Assembly (NCBI GenBank): GCA_028283825.1 | Contig: JAPWJW010000001.1 | Location: 868,001 to 932,000, forward strand | From: Azospirillaceae bacterium | Lineage (GTDB): Bacteria > Pseudomonadota > Alphaproteobacteria > Azospirillales > Azospirillaceae | Reading direction: 5' to 3' | DNA length: 64,000 bases | Shown: piece by piece, positions 48,084-56,411 of the stretch | How positions within the stretch are numbered: the first letter of the stretch is position 1 | How the letters are laid out: each line of letters starts with the position of its first letter | Notes under the pieces: model-generated | Databases searched by the model: none | What the model was told of the DNA's origin: nothing | The model's input: the letters and a program-made list of their open reading frames with translations, nothing else | Translations under genes and position numbers: made by a program

Positions 48084-48835
48084 TGCGGTTGCCCGGGGGA
48101 CGCCGCGCATTGGCGGCGTTAAGCCTTGTCCTGCCGTTGGCGATGGTCGCGGGTGTCGTGTTGGGGCGCGGCGGGTTTGGCGCCGGCGACTTGCCGGCCA
48201 TGGCCGTGGCGTCGGCGCAGTCCATGCGCGCGACCGGCACCCTGGGCTGGGTGGCCTTGGTCGTGATTGAGGTGCTGGTCGTGGCCAGCGGCGTGTTGCC
48301 GGCGGCATTGGTCGGTATCGCGGCCGGCGCCGTTTATGGCGTGGGCCTGGGCTTTCCGTTGGCTGCGGCCAGCCTGATGGCCGGCGCCCTGCTTACCTTC
48401 GCGCTCACCCGGTCCCTGTTCCGGCCCTGGGTGGCGCGCCTGCTGCCCGGCCGGCCCCGCCTGACGGCGCTGGACGGTCTGGTCGCCCATGACGGCTGGC
48501 GGCTGGTCTGCCTGCTGCGGGTGTCGCCGGTCATGCCTTTCGCCCTGACCAGCTACGCCCTGGGCCTGTCCGCCATCCGGACGCGCGCCTACCTGCTGGG
48601 CACGCTGGCCTCGTTGCCGGCACTGCTGGGGTATGTGGTGGCGGGCCAGGTGGCGGGCGCCCTGGCCCGGGACTGGAACGGGGGTGCGGCCCCCTGGCAT
48701 CTGGCCGGCCTTGCCCTGGGGGCCCTCGCCACCGTCATCCTCACCCTCCGTCTGGGCCAACTGGCCCGCCGCGCCGGCCTGATGGGCGGCGCCCAGAACA
48801 ACAGCACGATCAGCGGTACGATCCATGCGCCTTAA
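48083..48835 (+). CDS. VTT/TVP38 (DedA-like) membrane protein
   Basis: 250 residues with about six hydrophobic segments. The VTT domain signature is EVLVVASGVLPAALVGIAAG, GAVYGVGLGFPLAAASLMAG, and LLRVSPVMPFALTSYALGLS (compare RLSPVxPxxxxNYxxGLT in TVP38/TMEM64). The DedA superfamily includes proteins linked to polyprenyl-phosphate or lipid recycling. Coupled to the GT2 gene and overlapping the DUF2142 gene by 11 bases. Confidence 0.87.
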   Translation: MRLPGGRRALAALSLVLPLAMVAGVVLGRGGFGAGDLPAMAVASAQSMRATGTLGWVALVVIEVLVVASGVLPAALVGIAAGAVYGVGLGFPLAAASLMAGALLTFALTRSLFRPWVARLLPGRPRLTALDGLVAHDGWRLVCLLRVSPVMPFALTSYALGLSAIRTRAYLLGTLASLPALLGYVVAGQVAGALARDWNGGAAPWHLAGLALGALATVILTLRLGQLARRAGLMGGAQNNSTISGTIHAP

Positions 48836-50348
48836 GACCCTTTCCTTTTTGCGCGGCGGCCTGCTGCCCATCCTGTTCCTGCTGGTGGCGCTGCCGACCT
48901 GCCTGGTGTTCGTGCACCAGGTGCCTCCGGGGCAGGTGGCGGACGAACCGGCGCACATCGTCCGCGCCGACAGCCTGCTGAAAGGCGAGTGGGTGGGCCA
49001 TTCCGGCCCGCAGCCGCAACCCGATGGGGCCATCGCCACCGTCGCGGGCGTGGATGCCGACACCAGTTATCTGTGGGTGACCAGCTTGGCGCCGCCCCAT
49101 ACCCAGCCGGTGGATCCGGTGCGCCTTGCCCGGGCCCGCACGATGGACTGGACCGGGGTCCAGGATTTCGTCGGCGTGAATACCATCGCCACTTATATGC
49201 CCATCTTCTACGCACCGTCGGCCTTGGGGCTGGCCGTGGCGCGGCAAGGGGGGGAGGGGCCGTTCCAGGCTATCCTCGTGGGACGCATGGCCAATACCCT
49301 GGCTTATCTGGCGCTGGCCACGGCGGCACTGGCTCTGGCCAGGCGGGGGCGGGGACTGCTGTTCTGCATGCTGGCCGTGCCCATGGCGCTGTCGCTGGCG
49401 GCGTCCTTCAATCAGGATTGCCTGATCATCGCCGCCAGCGCGCTGGCGGCCGCCCTGATCACCCGCTGCGATGACGGCAGGCGCTCGCCCGCCTATTGGG
49501 CGGCGGCGGTCTTGCTGGCGTTGGTCATCATGGTGAAGCCGCCCTATCTGCCGCTGGCGGCACTGCTGCTGTTGCCGCTGCCTGCTGCCTGGGCCGACGT
49601 ACTGCGCGCGGGGCCGGCGCGGGCCCGATTGCTGGGCCGGGTGGCCGTGATGGTCGTGGTGGCGCTGCCGGCGCTGGCGTGGACGGTCTTCATTCAGCGC
49701 GGCGTCGCCCTGCCCGTTCCGCGTCTGGCCTATGAAGCCGGCATCCTGTGGCCCGGGCCGCGACCGGCGGTGTTCCACGGCACCGACACGGCGGCGCAAC
49801 TGCACGTGCTGCTGGCGGCGCCATGGCGCATGCTGACCCTGGTTTGGCACACCCTACGCGTTCCCGGCCATTTCCGTGGCCTGTTCCTGGAAAGCATCGG
49901 CGTGCTGGGCTGGTTGGATCTGCGCCTGCCCAAGGCCGTCTATGGCGCCTGGACACTGGCCCTGCTGGCGGCGGCTTGGGCCGACATCCGCCTGCGGGCG
50001 GGGGCCGGTGCGCGCAGGGTGGCCTGTGCCGCCTGGGCGCGGGTGCGCTGGACGGAGGTGGCGTTGATGGTCTTCGCCGCCTGGGCGGCGGTGGAGGGCA
50101 TCTTCCTGTCGCAATATCTCACCTGGACCAGCGTCGGCATGCCGGCGGTGGACGGGCCCCAGGGCCGCTATTTCCTGCCGCTGTTCCCACTGTTCATCCT
50201 GGCGCTGCCCCGTCCGGCCCAGGCCGGACCGGGCGAGGGCGTGGTGCAGCCGCCGCACCCCCTGGCCTGGCTGGCGCCTGCGCTGGCGGCGACCGTGACC
50301 CTGGCCCTGCTGCCGGGCGCGCTGACGGGTGCCTACTATTCGGGCTGA
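48825..50348 (+). CDS. DUF2142 predicted membrane protein (GT-C-like)
   Basis: 507 residues, 10-12 TM helices. Near the start VPPGQVADEPAHIVRADSLL gives the D-E-P-x-H loop characteristic of DUF2142 and reminiscent of the acidic first loop of GT-C glycosyltransferases. Later AASFNQDCLIIAASALAAAL and DGPQGRYFLPLFPLFILALP (the GRYxxP motif) fit the family. It probably transfers or handles a polyprenyl-linked sugar made by the GT2 partner. Substrate unknown. Confidence 0.85.
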   Translation: MRLKTLSFLRGGLLPILFLLVALPTCLVFVHQVPPGQVADEPAHIVRADSLLKGEWVGHSGPQPQPDGAIATVAGVDADTSYLWVTSLAPPHTQPVDPVRLARARTMDWTGVQDFVGVNTIATYMPIFYAPSALGLAVARQGGEGPFQAILVGRMANTLAYLALATAALALARRGRGLLFCMLAVPMALSLAASFNQDCLIIAASALAAALITRCDDGRRSPAYWAAAVLLALVIMVKPPYLPLAALLLLPLPAAWADVLRAGPARARLLGRVAVMVVVALPALAWTVFIQRGVALPVPRLAYEAGILWPGPRPAVFHGTDTAAQLHVLLAAPWRMLTLVWHTLRVPGHFRGLFLESIGVLGWLDLRLPKAVYGAWTLALLAAAWADIRLRAGAGARRVACAAWARVRWTEVALMVFAAWAAVEGIFLSQYLTWTSVGMPAVDGPQGRYFLPLFPLFILALPRPAQAGPGEGVVQPPHPLAWLAPALAATVTLALLPGALTGAYYSG

Positions 50349-50710
50349 GATCATCCAGGGGGCTGTTTTGCCTGTTTTTGCGGCCGATCGACCACCCTGG
50401 GAGTGACCTCCCAGGTGCATCCTCATCAGTGGCAAGCGTCCGTCCGGCACGAATGGCGTCCGTCCTTCCGCCTATGCAGGGACTCGTCTTCGGCGCCGCA
50501 ACATGGAAAACGACGATTCGGCAGCGATTCTATTGCAGTGCGGGGGCGAGTCAGGGGTGCTGCCAGGAGGTTCCTGCCCGGATTTACAGCATTATTTGGT
50601 GTAGGGAATGGGCAATTGGCGCTTTATTGGGCAAAAGCGCGAAAAATGCACAAAAAGAAAGGCTAGCCCCTCGTTAAGGCTTGCCTTTCAAAAACTGACC
50701 GTAGCATTAT

Positions 50711-50813
50711 CCAAGCGTTGGAGGGTACATCCCCCTCTAACATTGAGTCGCTTGGTGGCGATTCCTCCCTAAACTCAAGGCCGCGCCGCGCTTCAGCGAG
50801 CGCGGTCTTTTTT
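50711..50813 (+). ncRNA. Candidate structured small RNA
   Basis: CCAAGCG+TTGGAGGG (50711-50725) pairs with CCCTCTAA (50733-50740) and CGCTTGG (50749-50755). That is 15 pairs (one G-U) around a 7-base loop, with one 8-base bulge. An unpaired stretch of about 30 bases includes CCTCCC (50764-50769), complementary to Shine-Dalgarno sequences. Then a terminator hairpin CCGCGCT/AGCGCGG (50786-50792/50799-50805) ends in TCTTTTTT. This architecture is typical of trans-acting bacterial sRNAs. The exact 5' end is uncertain because the best -10 box nearly touches the first stem. No known family is recognised. Confidence 0.5.
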
Positions 50814-50953
50814 ATGCCCTTGTGTTTACGAGGCCGGAGTATAGGGACCCGAAATCATTCCGTCATCTGCTTTTTTGATCATTTTGAAGGCATGATGCTC
50901 AATCGGTGGCATTTCGCGTCAAAACCTTGGGGTCATCACAAAATTCACACGGC

Positions 50954-50974
50954 AAAAACCTAGGGAATACCTAG
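50954..50974 (-). terminator. Weak terminator after azgA
   Basis: On the minus strand CTAGG-TATTC-CCTAG is followed by GTTTTT, 20 bases past the permease stop. The stem is only 5 bp, so efficiency is doubtful. Confidence 0.35.
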
Positions 50975-50994
50975 AAAGATCAGGATCCTGGCGT

Positions 50995-52287
50995 TTAAGC
51001 CAGGGCGAAGCGCAGGACGAAAAGTGCTGCCAGAATGGGCAGCGCCCAGCCCAGTTCCCGCCCTTTCCCTGTCAGCGCCTTGATGGCGCAGTGGGCGATC
51101 AGGCCAAAGGCGATGCCGTCGGCGATGGAAAAGGTGAAGGGCATGGCCACCGCCGTGATGACGGCCGGCACCGACTCCGTCACGTCATCCCACTCGACTT
51201 CCGCCAGGCCGCGCACCATCAGGCAGGCGACGTAGAACAGGGCGGGGGCCGTGGCATAGCCCGGGATGGCCGCGGCCAGGGGCGACAGGAACAGGGCGGC
51301 CAGGAACAGGCAGCCCACCACCACGGCGGTCAGGCCGGTACGCCCGCCGGCGAAGGTGCCGGCGGCGCTCTCGATATAGGCGGTGACGGTGGAGGTGCCC
51401 AAAGCGGCGCCAGCGGTGGTGGCCAGGCTGTCGGCCAGCAGCGCGCGTTTGAGGCGTGGCAGGCGACCCTGGTCGTCCAGCAGGCCGGCGCGGTGGGACA
51501 CACCCACTAGCGTGCCGGCGGTGTCGAACAGATCGACGAACAGGAAGGCGAAGATGATGGCGGTCAGCCCCATCTTGAAGGCGCCGGCCACGTCCATCTG
51601 CAATAGGGTGGGCGCCGGGCTGGGCGGTAGCGCGATGGGGCTGTGGATCATGGGCGTGACACCCAGCGCCATGCCGATCAGGGCGGTGCCCAGGATGGCG
51701 ATGACCACCGCCCCTGTCACCCGGCGGGCCACCAGCACCACCAGGGCCAGGAAACCGCCGCAGGCCAGCAGGGCCGGCGGCCGCCCCAGGGCGCCCAGGG
51801 TCACCATGGTGGCGGGGTGGGCCGCCACGATGCCGGCGTTCTGCAGGGCGATCAGGCCGAGGAACAGGCCGATGCCCGCGGAAATGGCATGCTTCAGCCC
51901 CGACGGGATGGCGTTGACGATGGCCTCGCGCACCGGCAGCAGGCTGAGGATGGTGAAGCCCACGCCCGACAGGAACACGGCACCCAGCGCCACCTGCCAG
52001 GGATAGCCCATACCGCCCACCACCGAATAGGCGAAGTAGGCGTTCAGGCCCATGCCGGGCGCCAGGGCGATGGGATAATTGGCGTACAGCCCCATGATGA
52101 AACACCCCAGGGCGGAGGCCAGGCAGGTGGCCACGAACACCGCCCCCGGATCCATGCCGGCCTTGCCCAGCACCTGGGGGTTCACGAAGATGATGTAGGC
52201 CATGGTCAGGAAGGTGGTGACGCCGGCCAGGATCTCGGTGCGCGTGCTGGTGCCATGACGCTCCAGCCCGAAAAAACGGTCTAGCAA
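50995..52287 (-). CDS. NCS2/AzgA-type purine (adenine/guanine/hypoxanthine) permease
   Basis: 430 residues if it starts at TTG 52287, which gives the usual family beginning LDRFFGLERHGTSTRTEILA, then GVTTFLTMAYIIFVNPQVLG. Longer in-frame starts add unlikely residues. About 12-14 TM helices. Family motifs are LAPGMGLNAYFAYSVVGGMG, ISAGIGLFLGLIALQNAGI, FLFVDLFDTAGTLVGVSHRA and GTSTVTAYIESAAG. Proton-coupled uptake of purine bases is inferred. No riboswitch is visible in its short leader. Confidence 0.92.
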   Translation of the reverse strand: MLDRFFGLERHGTSTRTEILAGVTTFLTMAYIIFVNPQVLGKAGMDPGAVFVATCLASALGCFIMGLYANYPIALAPGMGLNAYFAYSVVGGMGYPWQVALGAVFLSGVGFTILSLLPVREAIVNAIPSGLKHAISAGIGLFLGLIALQNAGIVAAHPATMVTLGALGRPPALLACGGFLALVVLVARRVTGAVVIAILGTALIGMALGVTPMIHSPIALPPSPAPTLLQMDVAGAFKMGLTAIIFAFLFVDLFDTAGTLVGVSHRAGLLDDQGRLPRLKRALLADSLATTAGAALGTSTVTAYIESAAGTFAGGRTGLTAVVVGCLFLAALFLSPLAAAIPGYATAPALFYVACLMVRGLAEVEWDDVTESVPAVITAVAMPFTFSIADGIAFGLIAHCAIKALTGKGRELGWALPILAALFVLRFALA

Positions 52288-52384
52288 GGAAGCCCCCGGG
52301 GTTATTCTTGGGTGATGCCGTTCCCCAGGATCGGTTCGTCCGCGCCCATGCGCAAGAAGCAAGCGAATACAAGGACGTCACGCC

Positions 52385-52825
52385 ATGCGGTCGATTGCGC
52401 TTTTATTGGGTGTTGTGCTGATGGCGGGTGGCGTGCTGGCGGCCGAGAACCCGCCGGCATCCAGGAACGCGCCCCCCAAGGGGCCGACCATCGCTGTCGA
52501 TCCCGCCGCCTGCCAGTGGGCGGTGAACCACGTGCCGGCCCCTGACGTCGCCTATCAGCCGGGTGTTGATGTGAACGGTGATCCGGTGGCGCCGGCCGAC
52601 CTGGACGGCGGCGTGCGCCTGCAGATGCCCCAGCGCATCGAAATCCCGCTGACGGCCCGCTTGGCCAACGTCCTGCCCCGCACCACCGGTACGGTCCATC
52701 CGCGGGCCGATGCCTATCTGGGCCTGATCACCATCGATGGTGACCAGGTGCTGTTCAACGGCCAGCCGCTGACCGATCCCGCCGAGACGGAACTGGCGGC
52801 GGTGTGCCGGCAGCAGGGGCGCTGA
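52385..52825 (+). CDS. Exported protein of unknown function
   Basis: 146 residues with a signal peptide (MRSIALLLGVVLMAGGVLAA, cleavage after AEN region likely). The mature protein has one Cys pair: CQWAVNHVPAPDVAYQPGVD, and C-terminal ETELAAVCRQQGR. YLGLITIDGDQVLFNGQPLT and PAADLDGGV-like segments match small periplasmic hypothetical proteins of Rhodospirillales in style. No enzymatic motif. Confidence 0.75.
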   Translation: MRSIALLLGVVLMAGGVLAAENPPASRNAPPKGPTIAVDPAACQWAVNHVPAPDVAYQPGVDVNGDPVAPADLDGGVRLQMPQRIEIPLTARLANVLPRTTGTVHPRADAYLGLITIDGDQVLFNGQPLTDPAETELAAVCRQQGR

Positions 52826-52928
52826 GCCGGGCGGCAAGACGGTGACTTTGTAACCGTTCCGTTACAGGCGCGTGCTTTGACCCCTCGGGTCCCGGCGTTA
52901 CTGTGGGGCACCAAACTAAGGGGACCCC

Positions 52929-54755
52929 ATGTTCAATCGACGCGCCTTCCTGGCCGCCGGCGCCGCCTCCGTGGCGCTGGCCGCGGCCCGCCCTGGTCTT
53001 GCCGCCGCCACGCCGGCATCTGCCCCGACCGGTGACCTGAACCGGCTGCTGGACATTTTCTTCCAGGAAGATCTGCGCCGCAGCCCCGAGGGCACCACCC
53101 TGGCCGGACTGGACACCGGCGCCCTGGCCGGCCTGCGCGGCCGGCTGGATGACCGCAGCGATGCCGGGCGCAAGGCCGCCGCCGCCGCGCGGGCCAACCA
53201 GTTGAAGCGCCTGCGCGCCCTGGATCGCAAGTCGATGACCGGTATCGACGGTGTCAATTACGACAGCGTGGATTATGTGCTGGCCACGGCGGTGGATGCC
53301 GATACCAGGTTCGACTTCGGTTCGTACGACCAGCAGTCGCCCTATGTGTTGTGCCAGCTGGCCGGCGCCTACCAATCGGTGCCCAACTTCCTGGATGCCC
53401 ATCACCCGGTGGAGAACACCGCCGATGCCGATGCCTATCTGGCGCGGCTTGAGGCCTTCGCCGGTGCGCTGGATACCGAGACCGAACAGTTCCGCCGTGA
53501 TTCCGGCAGCGGCGTCCTGGCCGCCGACTTCATGTTGGACACCACGCTGGCCCAGTTGCGCAACCTGCGTGTCGACGTCGACCAGTCCGGCCTGGTGACC
53601 TCGCTGGGCAAGCGCGCCATGGCCGCGGGCCTGGGTGGGCATTACGGTGCCCAGGCCGCCAAGATCTATACGGACAAGGTGGGGCCGGCGCTGGACCGGC
53701 AGATCGCGGCCGTCGCCGCCGGCCGTGCCCGGGCCACGCACGACGCCGGCGTCTGGCACATACGGGACGGTGCCGACTGGTACGCCCAAGGCCTGAAGGC
53801 CAGCACCACCACCACCCTGTCCCCCGATGAGATCCACAAGATCGGCGTCGACCAGGGCGAGGAAATCCGTGCCCGCCTGGACACCTTGCTGAAGGCGCAG
53901 GGGCTGAGCCAGGGCTCGGTGGGTGAACGCATCAAGGCCCTGCGCGCCCGGCCCGACAGCACCTATCCGAACACTGACGCGGGCAAGACCCAGCTGATCG
54001 CCGATTTGCAGGTCAAGCTGGACGACATGGTGTCGCGTCTGCCGCGCATGTTCAGCGACCTGCCTCGGGCCACCGCCCAGGTGAAGCGCGTGCCCGCTGC
54101 CATCGAGGATGGCGCGCCGCTGGCCTATTACGAATCCCCGCCGCTGGAAGGCAACCGCGTCGGCACCATTTACTTCAACCTGCATGACACGGCCGAATGG
54201 CCCAAATGGTCGCTGCCCTCCACCCTGTATCATGAGGGCGTGCCGGGCCATCACCTGCAGGGCTCCATCGCGCAGGAGACGCCGGGCATCCCGCAATACC
54301 GCGCCAACATGTTCTTCTCCGGCTATGGCGAAGGCTGGGCGCTGTATGCCGAGCAGTTGGCGGATGAACTGGGCATGTACGATTCCGACCCGCTGGGCCG
54401 TATCGGCTATCTGAAGTTCCTGCTGTTCCGGGCCGGTCGCTGCGTCATCGACACCGGTATGCACCACAAGCGCTGGACCCGCGAGAAGGCGGTGGACTAC
54501 ATGGTGGACCTGACGGGCGATGCCCCCAGCGCCATGACGCGTGAGGTCGACCGCTACTGCGCCTGGCCGGGCCAGGCCTGCAGCTACAAGATCGGCCACA
54601 CCATGTGGAATCGCTTGCGCGACCAGTCCCGGAAGGAGTTGGGACCGAAGTTCGACATCCATGACTTCCACCGGGTGGCACTGAACTCCGGCGCCGTGCC
54701 GTTGGACGTGCTGCAGGGCATGGTGGATGGCTACATAAAAAACAAGAAGGCCTGA
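52929..54755 (+). CDS. DUF885 family exported metallohydrolase-like protein
   Basis: 608 residues. The N-terminus MFNRRAFLAAGAASVALAAA resembles a Tat signal (NRRAFL), cleaved near PGLAAATP. The DUF885 core has YHEGVPGHHLQGS with His435-Glu436 and His441, the zinc-peptidase-like HExxxGH site. Further signatures are FSGYGEGWALYAEQLADELG, VIDTGMHHKRWTREKAVDYM and WPGQACSYKIGHTMWNRLRD. Likely a periplasmic peptidase or hydrolase; substrate unknown. Confidence 0.9.
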   Translation: MFNRRAFLAAGAASVALAAARPGLAAATPASAPTGDLNRLLDIFFQEDLRRSPEGTTLAGLDTGALAGLRGRLDDRSDAGRKAAAAARANQLKRLRALDRKSMTGIDGVNYDSVDYVLATAVDADTRFDFGSYDQQSPYVLCQLAGAYQSVPNFLDAHHPVENTADADAYLARLEAFAGALDTETEQFRRDSGSGVLAADFMLDTTLAQLRNLRVDVDQSGLVTSLGKRAMAAGLGGHYGAQAAKIYTDKVGPALDRQIAAVAAGRARATHDAGVWHIRDGADWYAQGLKASTTTTLSPDEIHKIGVDQGEEIRARLDTLLKAQGLSQGSVGERIKALRARPDSTYPNTDAGKTQLIADLQVKLDDMVSRLPRMFSDLPRATAQVKRVPAAIEDGAPLAYYESPPLEGNRVGTIYFNLHDTAEWPKWSLPSTLYHEGVPGHHLQGSIAQETPGIPQYRANMFFSGYGEGWALYAEQLADELGMYDSDPLGRIGYLKFLLFRAGRCVIDTGMHHKRWTREKAVDYMVDLTGDAPSAMTREVDRYCAWPGQACSYKIGHTMWNRLRDQSRKELGPKFDIHDFHRVALNSGAVPLDVLQGMVDGYIKNKKA

Positions 54756-54824
54756 CCCTGCCCATTTGATGCAGGGGGTGCGCGCAAAAGTGCCAGCAAG
54801 GTTGGCCTAGCTGGTTCGTGAAAG

Positions 54825-54859
54825 CGGTGGGGACCTGATAGTCCCCGCCGTTTTCGTTT
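54825..54859 (+). terminator. Terminator after the DUF885 gene
   Basis: CGGTGGGGAC (54825-54834) pairs with GTCCCCGCCG (54841-54850), one G-U, loop CTGATA. It is followed by TTTTCGTTT. Confidence 0.85.
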
Positions 54860-54873
54860 CCCCGAGTTACCCG

Positions 54874-56322
54874 ATGCGCTCACCTGTCCATCTGTTCCTG
54901 GCCACGGCCCTTGCCCTGCCGGTTGCCACTTTTTCCATTCCTTCCGCATGGGCTCAAGCCGCCCCGCCAGTTGCTGCCCCCGCCGATGGCACCGCCGCCC
55001 AGGCCGTGTCGGACGAGGCGGACAAGCCCCAGGGTGTCGCCGGGATATATGTATGGGACGGGCGGCGGCGGAAGGGTGAGTCCCGGCCGTCCGACGTTTC
55101 CGGCGGCACATCCGATGGTGATGGCGCCACCAACGTCACCATCAAATCCACCACGCCGGAAATCAGTGGTGTCGTCGTGCGGGGGGCTGGAACGACCTAT
55201 ACGATGTTCGGCAGCCACATCAGCCTGAACGGTGACAGCGCCGGCGCCGTCCCCCGGCTGGGGGCGGGAGCCGTGATTGAGGATGGCGCCACCCTGGTCG
55301 TGCATCGGGGGGACATAACCACCGAAGGGCTGATCCGGCCCGCCGTCCTGGTCGGTGCGCACGGCGTGCTGAGGGTCAATGGTGCCACGCTGACGGCCAG
55401 GGGCGGCAAGTTGCCGGCCGGTTACCAACCGCGCGACGGCGTCGCCGCGGCCCAGCCGCCGGCCGACCTGCATATCGGCGGCACCGCCCGGACCGTTCTG
55501 CTGGGCGCCGGTTCTCAAAGTTATTTCGATCACACCATACTGGTGGCTAACGGTTGGGGCGCCCTGTCGACCGAGGATGCGGGCGGTCCCACCTATATCG
55601 AGGCGACGGACTGCACCATCCAGGTCGGTGGTCCCGGATACGGTCTTTATCTGGCGGACCAGGGCCGGGCGATGCTGACGCATACCAGCATCAACGCCCA
55701 GACCTATGGCGCGGTGATGGCCGGCGCGTCGGCGATGGCTTTCGATGACGTCACGGTCAATGCGTCGGGCAACGCCATCCTGGTGCGCGGCGGTGCGGCG
55801 GACGGGGTGCCCACCTTGACCGTCAAGGGCGGCACGCTGGAATCGGGGCGCGAGGCCATCCTGCTGCAGGGGGCCAACCTGATCCTGAGTTTGGATGGCG
55901 CCACCTTGAAACCCTGGAATGGCGTGCTGTTGCACACGGTCGCGGCACCCGGCGCCCTGGCGGGGGCGCCACACGTGGTCGCCGCCGCTGATCGGGAGGG
56001 CGCCGCCGTTCCCGGTGTCACCGTCCTGCTGACCCACATGATCGTGAAGGGCGACATCGTGCATGAGGATACCGCCCGGCCCATGATGGTGCAGATGCAG
56101 GACACCATCCTGAAAGGCCGTATCCAGGCCGCCAGCCTGCGGTTGGGGCCAGGGGCCCGCTGGGTGGCCACGGGCGATTCGGCGGTCACCTTGCTGGGCA
56201 CCATTCCGGAAGGCGGCCTTGACGTGGCCACCGGCATCACCGTCACCGCGACCAGCGCGGATGGCAGCGTGCCCAAGGGCACCTACAAGGCGACCAGCGG
56301 CGGCACGCTGATCGTCCATTGA
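54874..56322 (+). CDS. Secreted right-handed beta-helix protein, unknown
   Basis: 482 residues. Signal peptide 1-29 (HLFLATALALPVATFSIPSA, then WAQA). The mature part is a chain of irregular 20-25 residue turns typical of pectin-lyase-like beta helices: GAVIEDGATLVVHRGDITTE, GVLRVNGATLTARGGKL, TYIEATDCTIQVGGPGYGLY, GNAILVRGGAADGVPTLTVK, LILSLDGATLKPWNGVLL. No autotransporter beta-barrel, cell-wall anchor or catalytic triad is visible. It may be an adhesin or polysaccharide-binding protein, or similar to autotransporter passengers lacking the porter. Confidence 0.8.
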   Translation: MRSPVHLFLATALALPVATFSIPSAWAQAAPPVAAPADGTAAQAVSDEADKPQGVAGIYVWDGRRRKGESRPSDVSGGTSDGDGATNVTIKSTTPEISGVVVRGAGTTYTMFGSHISLNGDSAGAVPRLGAGAVIEDGATLVVHRGDITTEGLIRPAVLVGAHGVLRVNGATLTARGGKLPAGYQPRDGVAAAQPPADLHIGGTARTVLLGAGSQSYFDHTILVANGWGALSTEDAGGPTYIEATDCTIQVGGPGYGLYLADQGRAMLTHTSINAQTYGAVMAGASAMAFDDVTVNASGNAILVRGGAADGVPTLTVKGGTLESGREAILLQGANLILSLDGATLKPWNGVLLHTVAAPGALAGAPHVVAAADREGAAVPGVTVLLTHMIVKGDIVHEDTARPMMVQMQDTILKGRIQAASLRLGPGARWVATGDSAVTLLGTIPEGGLDVATGITVTATSADGSVPKGTYKATSGGTLIVH

Positions 56323-56334
56323 CGCGAAAGAAGA

Positions 56335-56367
56335 ACGGCCCGGAACACAGGGCGTGTCCCGGGCCGT
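56335..56367 (-). terminator. Shared hairpin between convergent genes
   Basis: ACGGCCCGG-x-ACAC pairs with GTGT-x-CCGGGCCGT (13 pairs, one mismatch). On the minus strand it is followed by TTCTTCTTTC, so it probably ends the chemoreceptor gene. It also follows the beta-helix gene by 12 bases. Confidence 0.65.
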
Positions 56368-56411
56368 AAATCATGACAGTTTGACATCAATTCCGGCGAA
56401 CCGGTCGGCCC

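Larger units (their letters stand above)
50349..50994. other. Long non-coding gap with AT-rich segments
   Basis: 646 bases with no convincing protein gene; short ORFs cross stop-rich or structured sequence. The part from about 50580 is clearly AT-richer than flanking genes and contains a possible promoter (TTGCCT at 50681-50686; CATTAT at 50705-50710, 18-base spacing), the RNA candidate listed separately, and a weak terminator for azgA. Confidence 0.6.

Noticed and set aside
50718-50963. 81-codon plus-strand ORF in the azgA-DUF2142 gap
   Set aside because: It runs through the RNA candidate's stem and terminator T run, and has no family resemblance or RBS.
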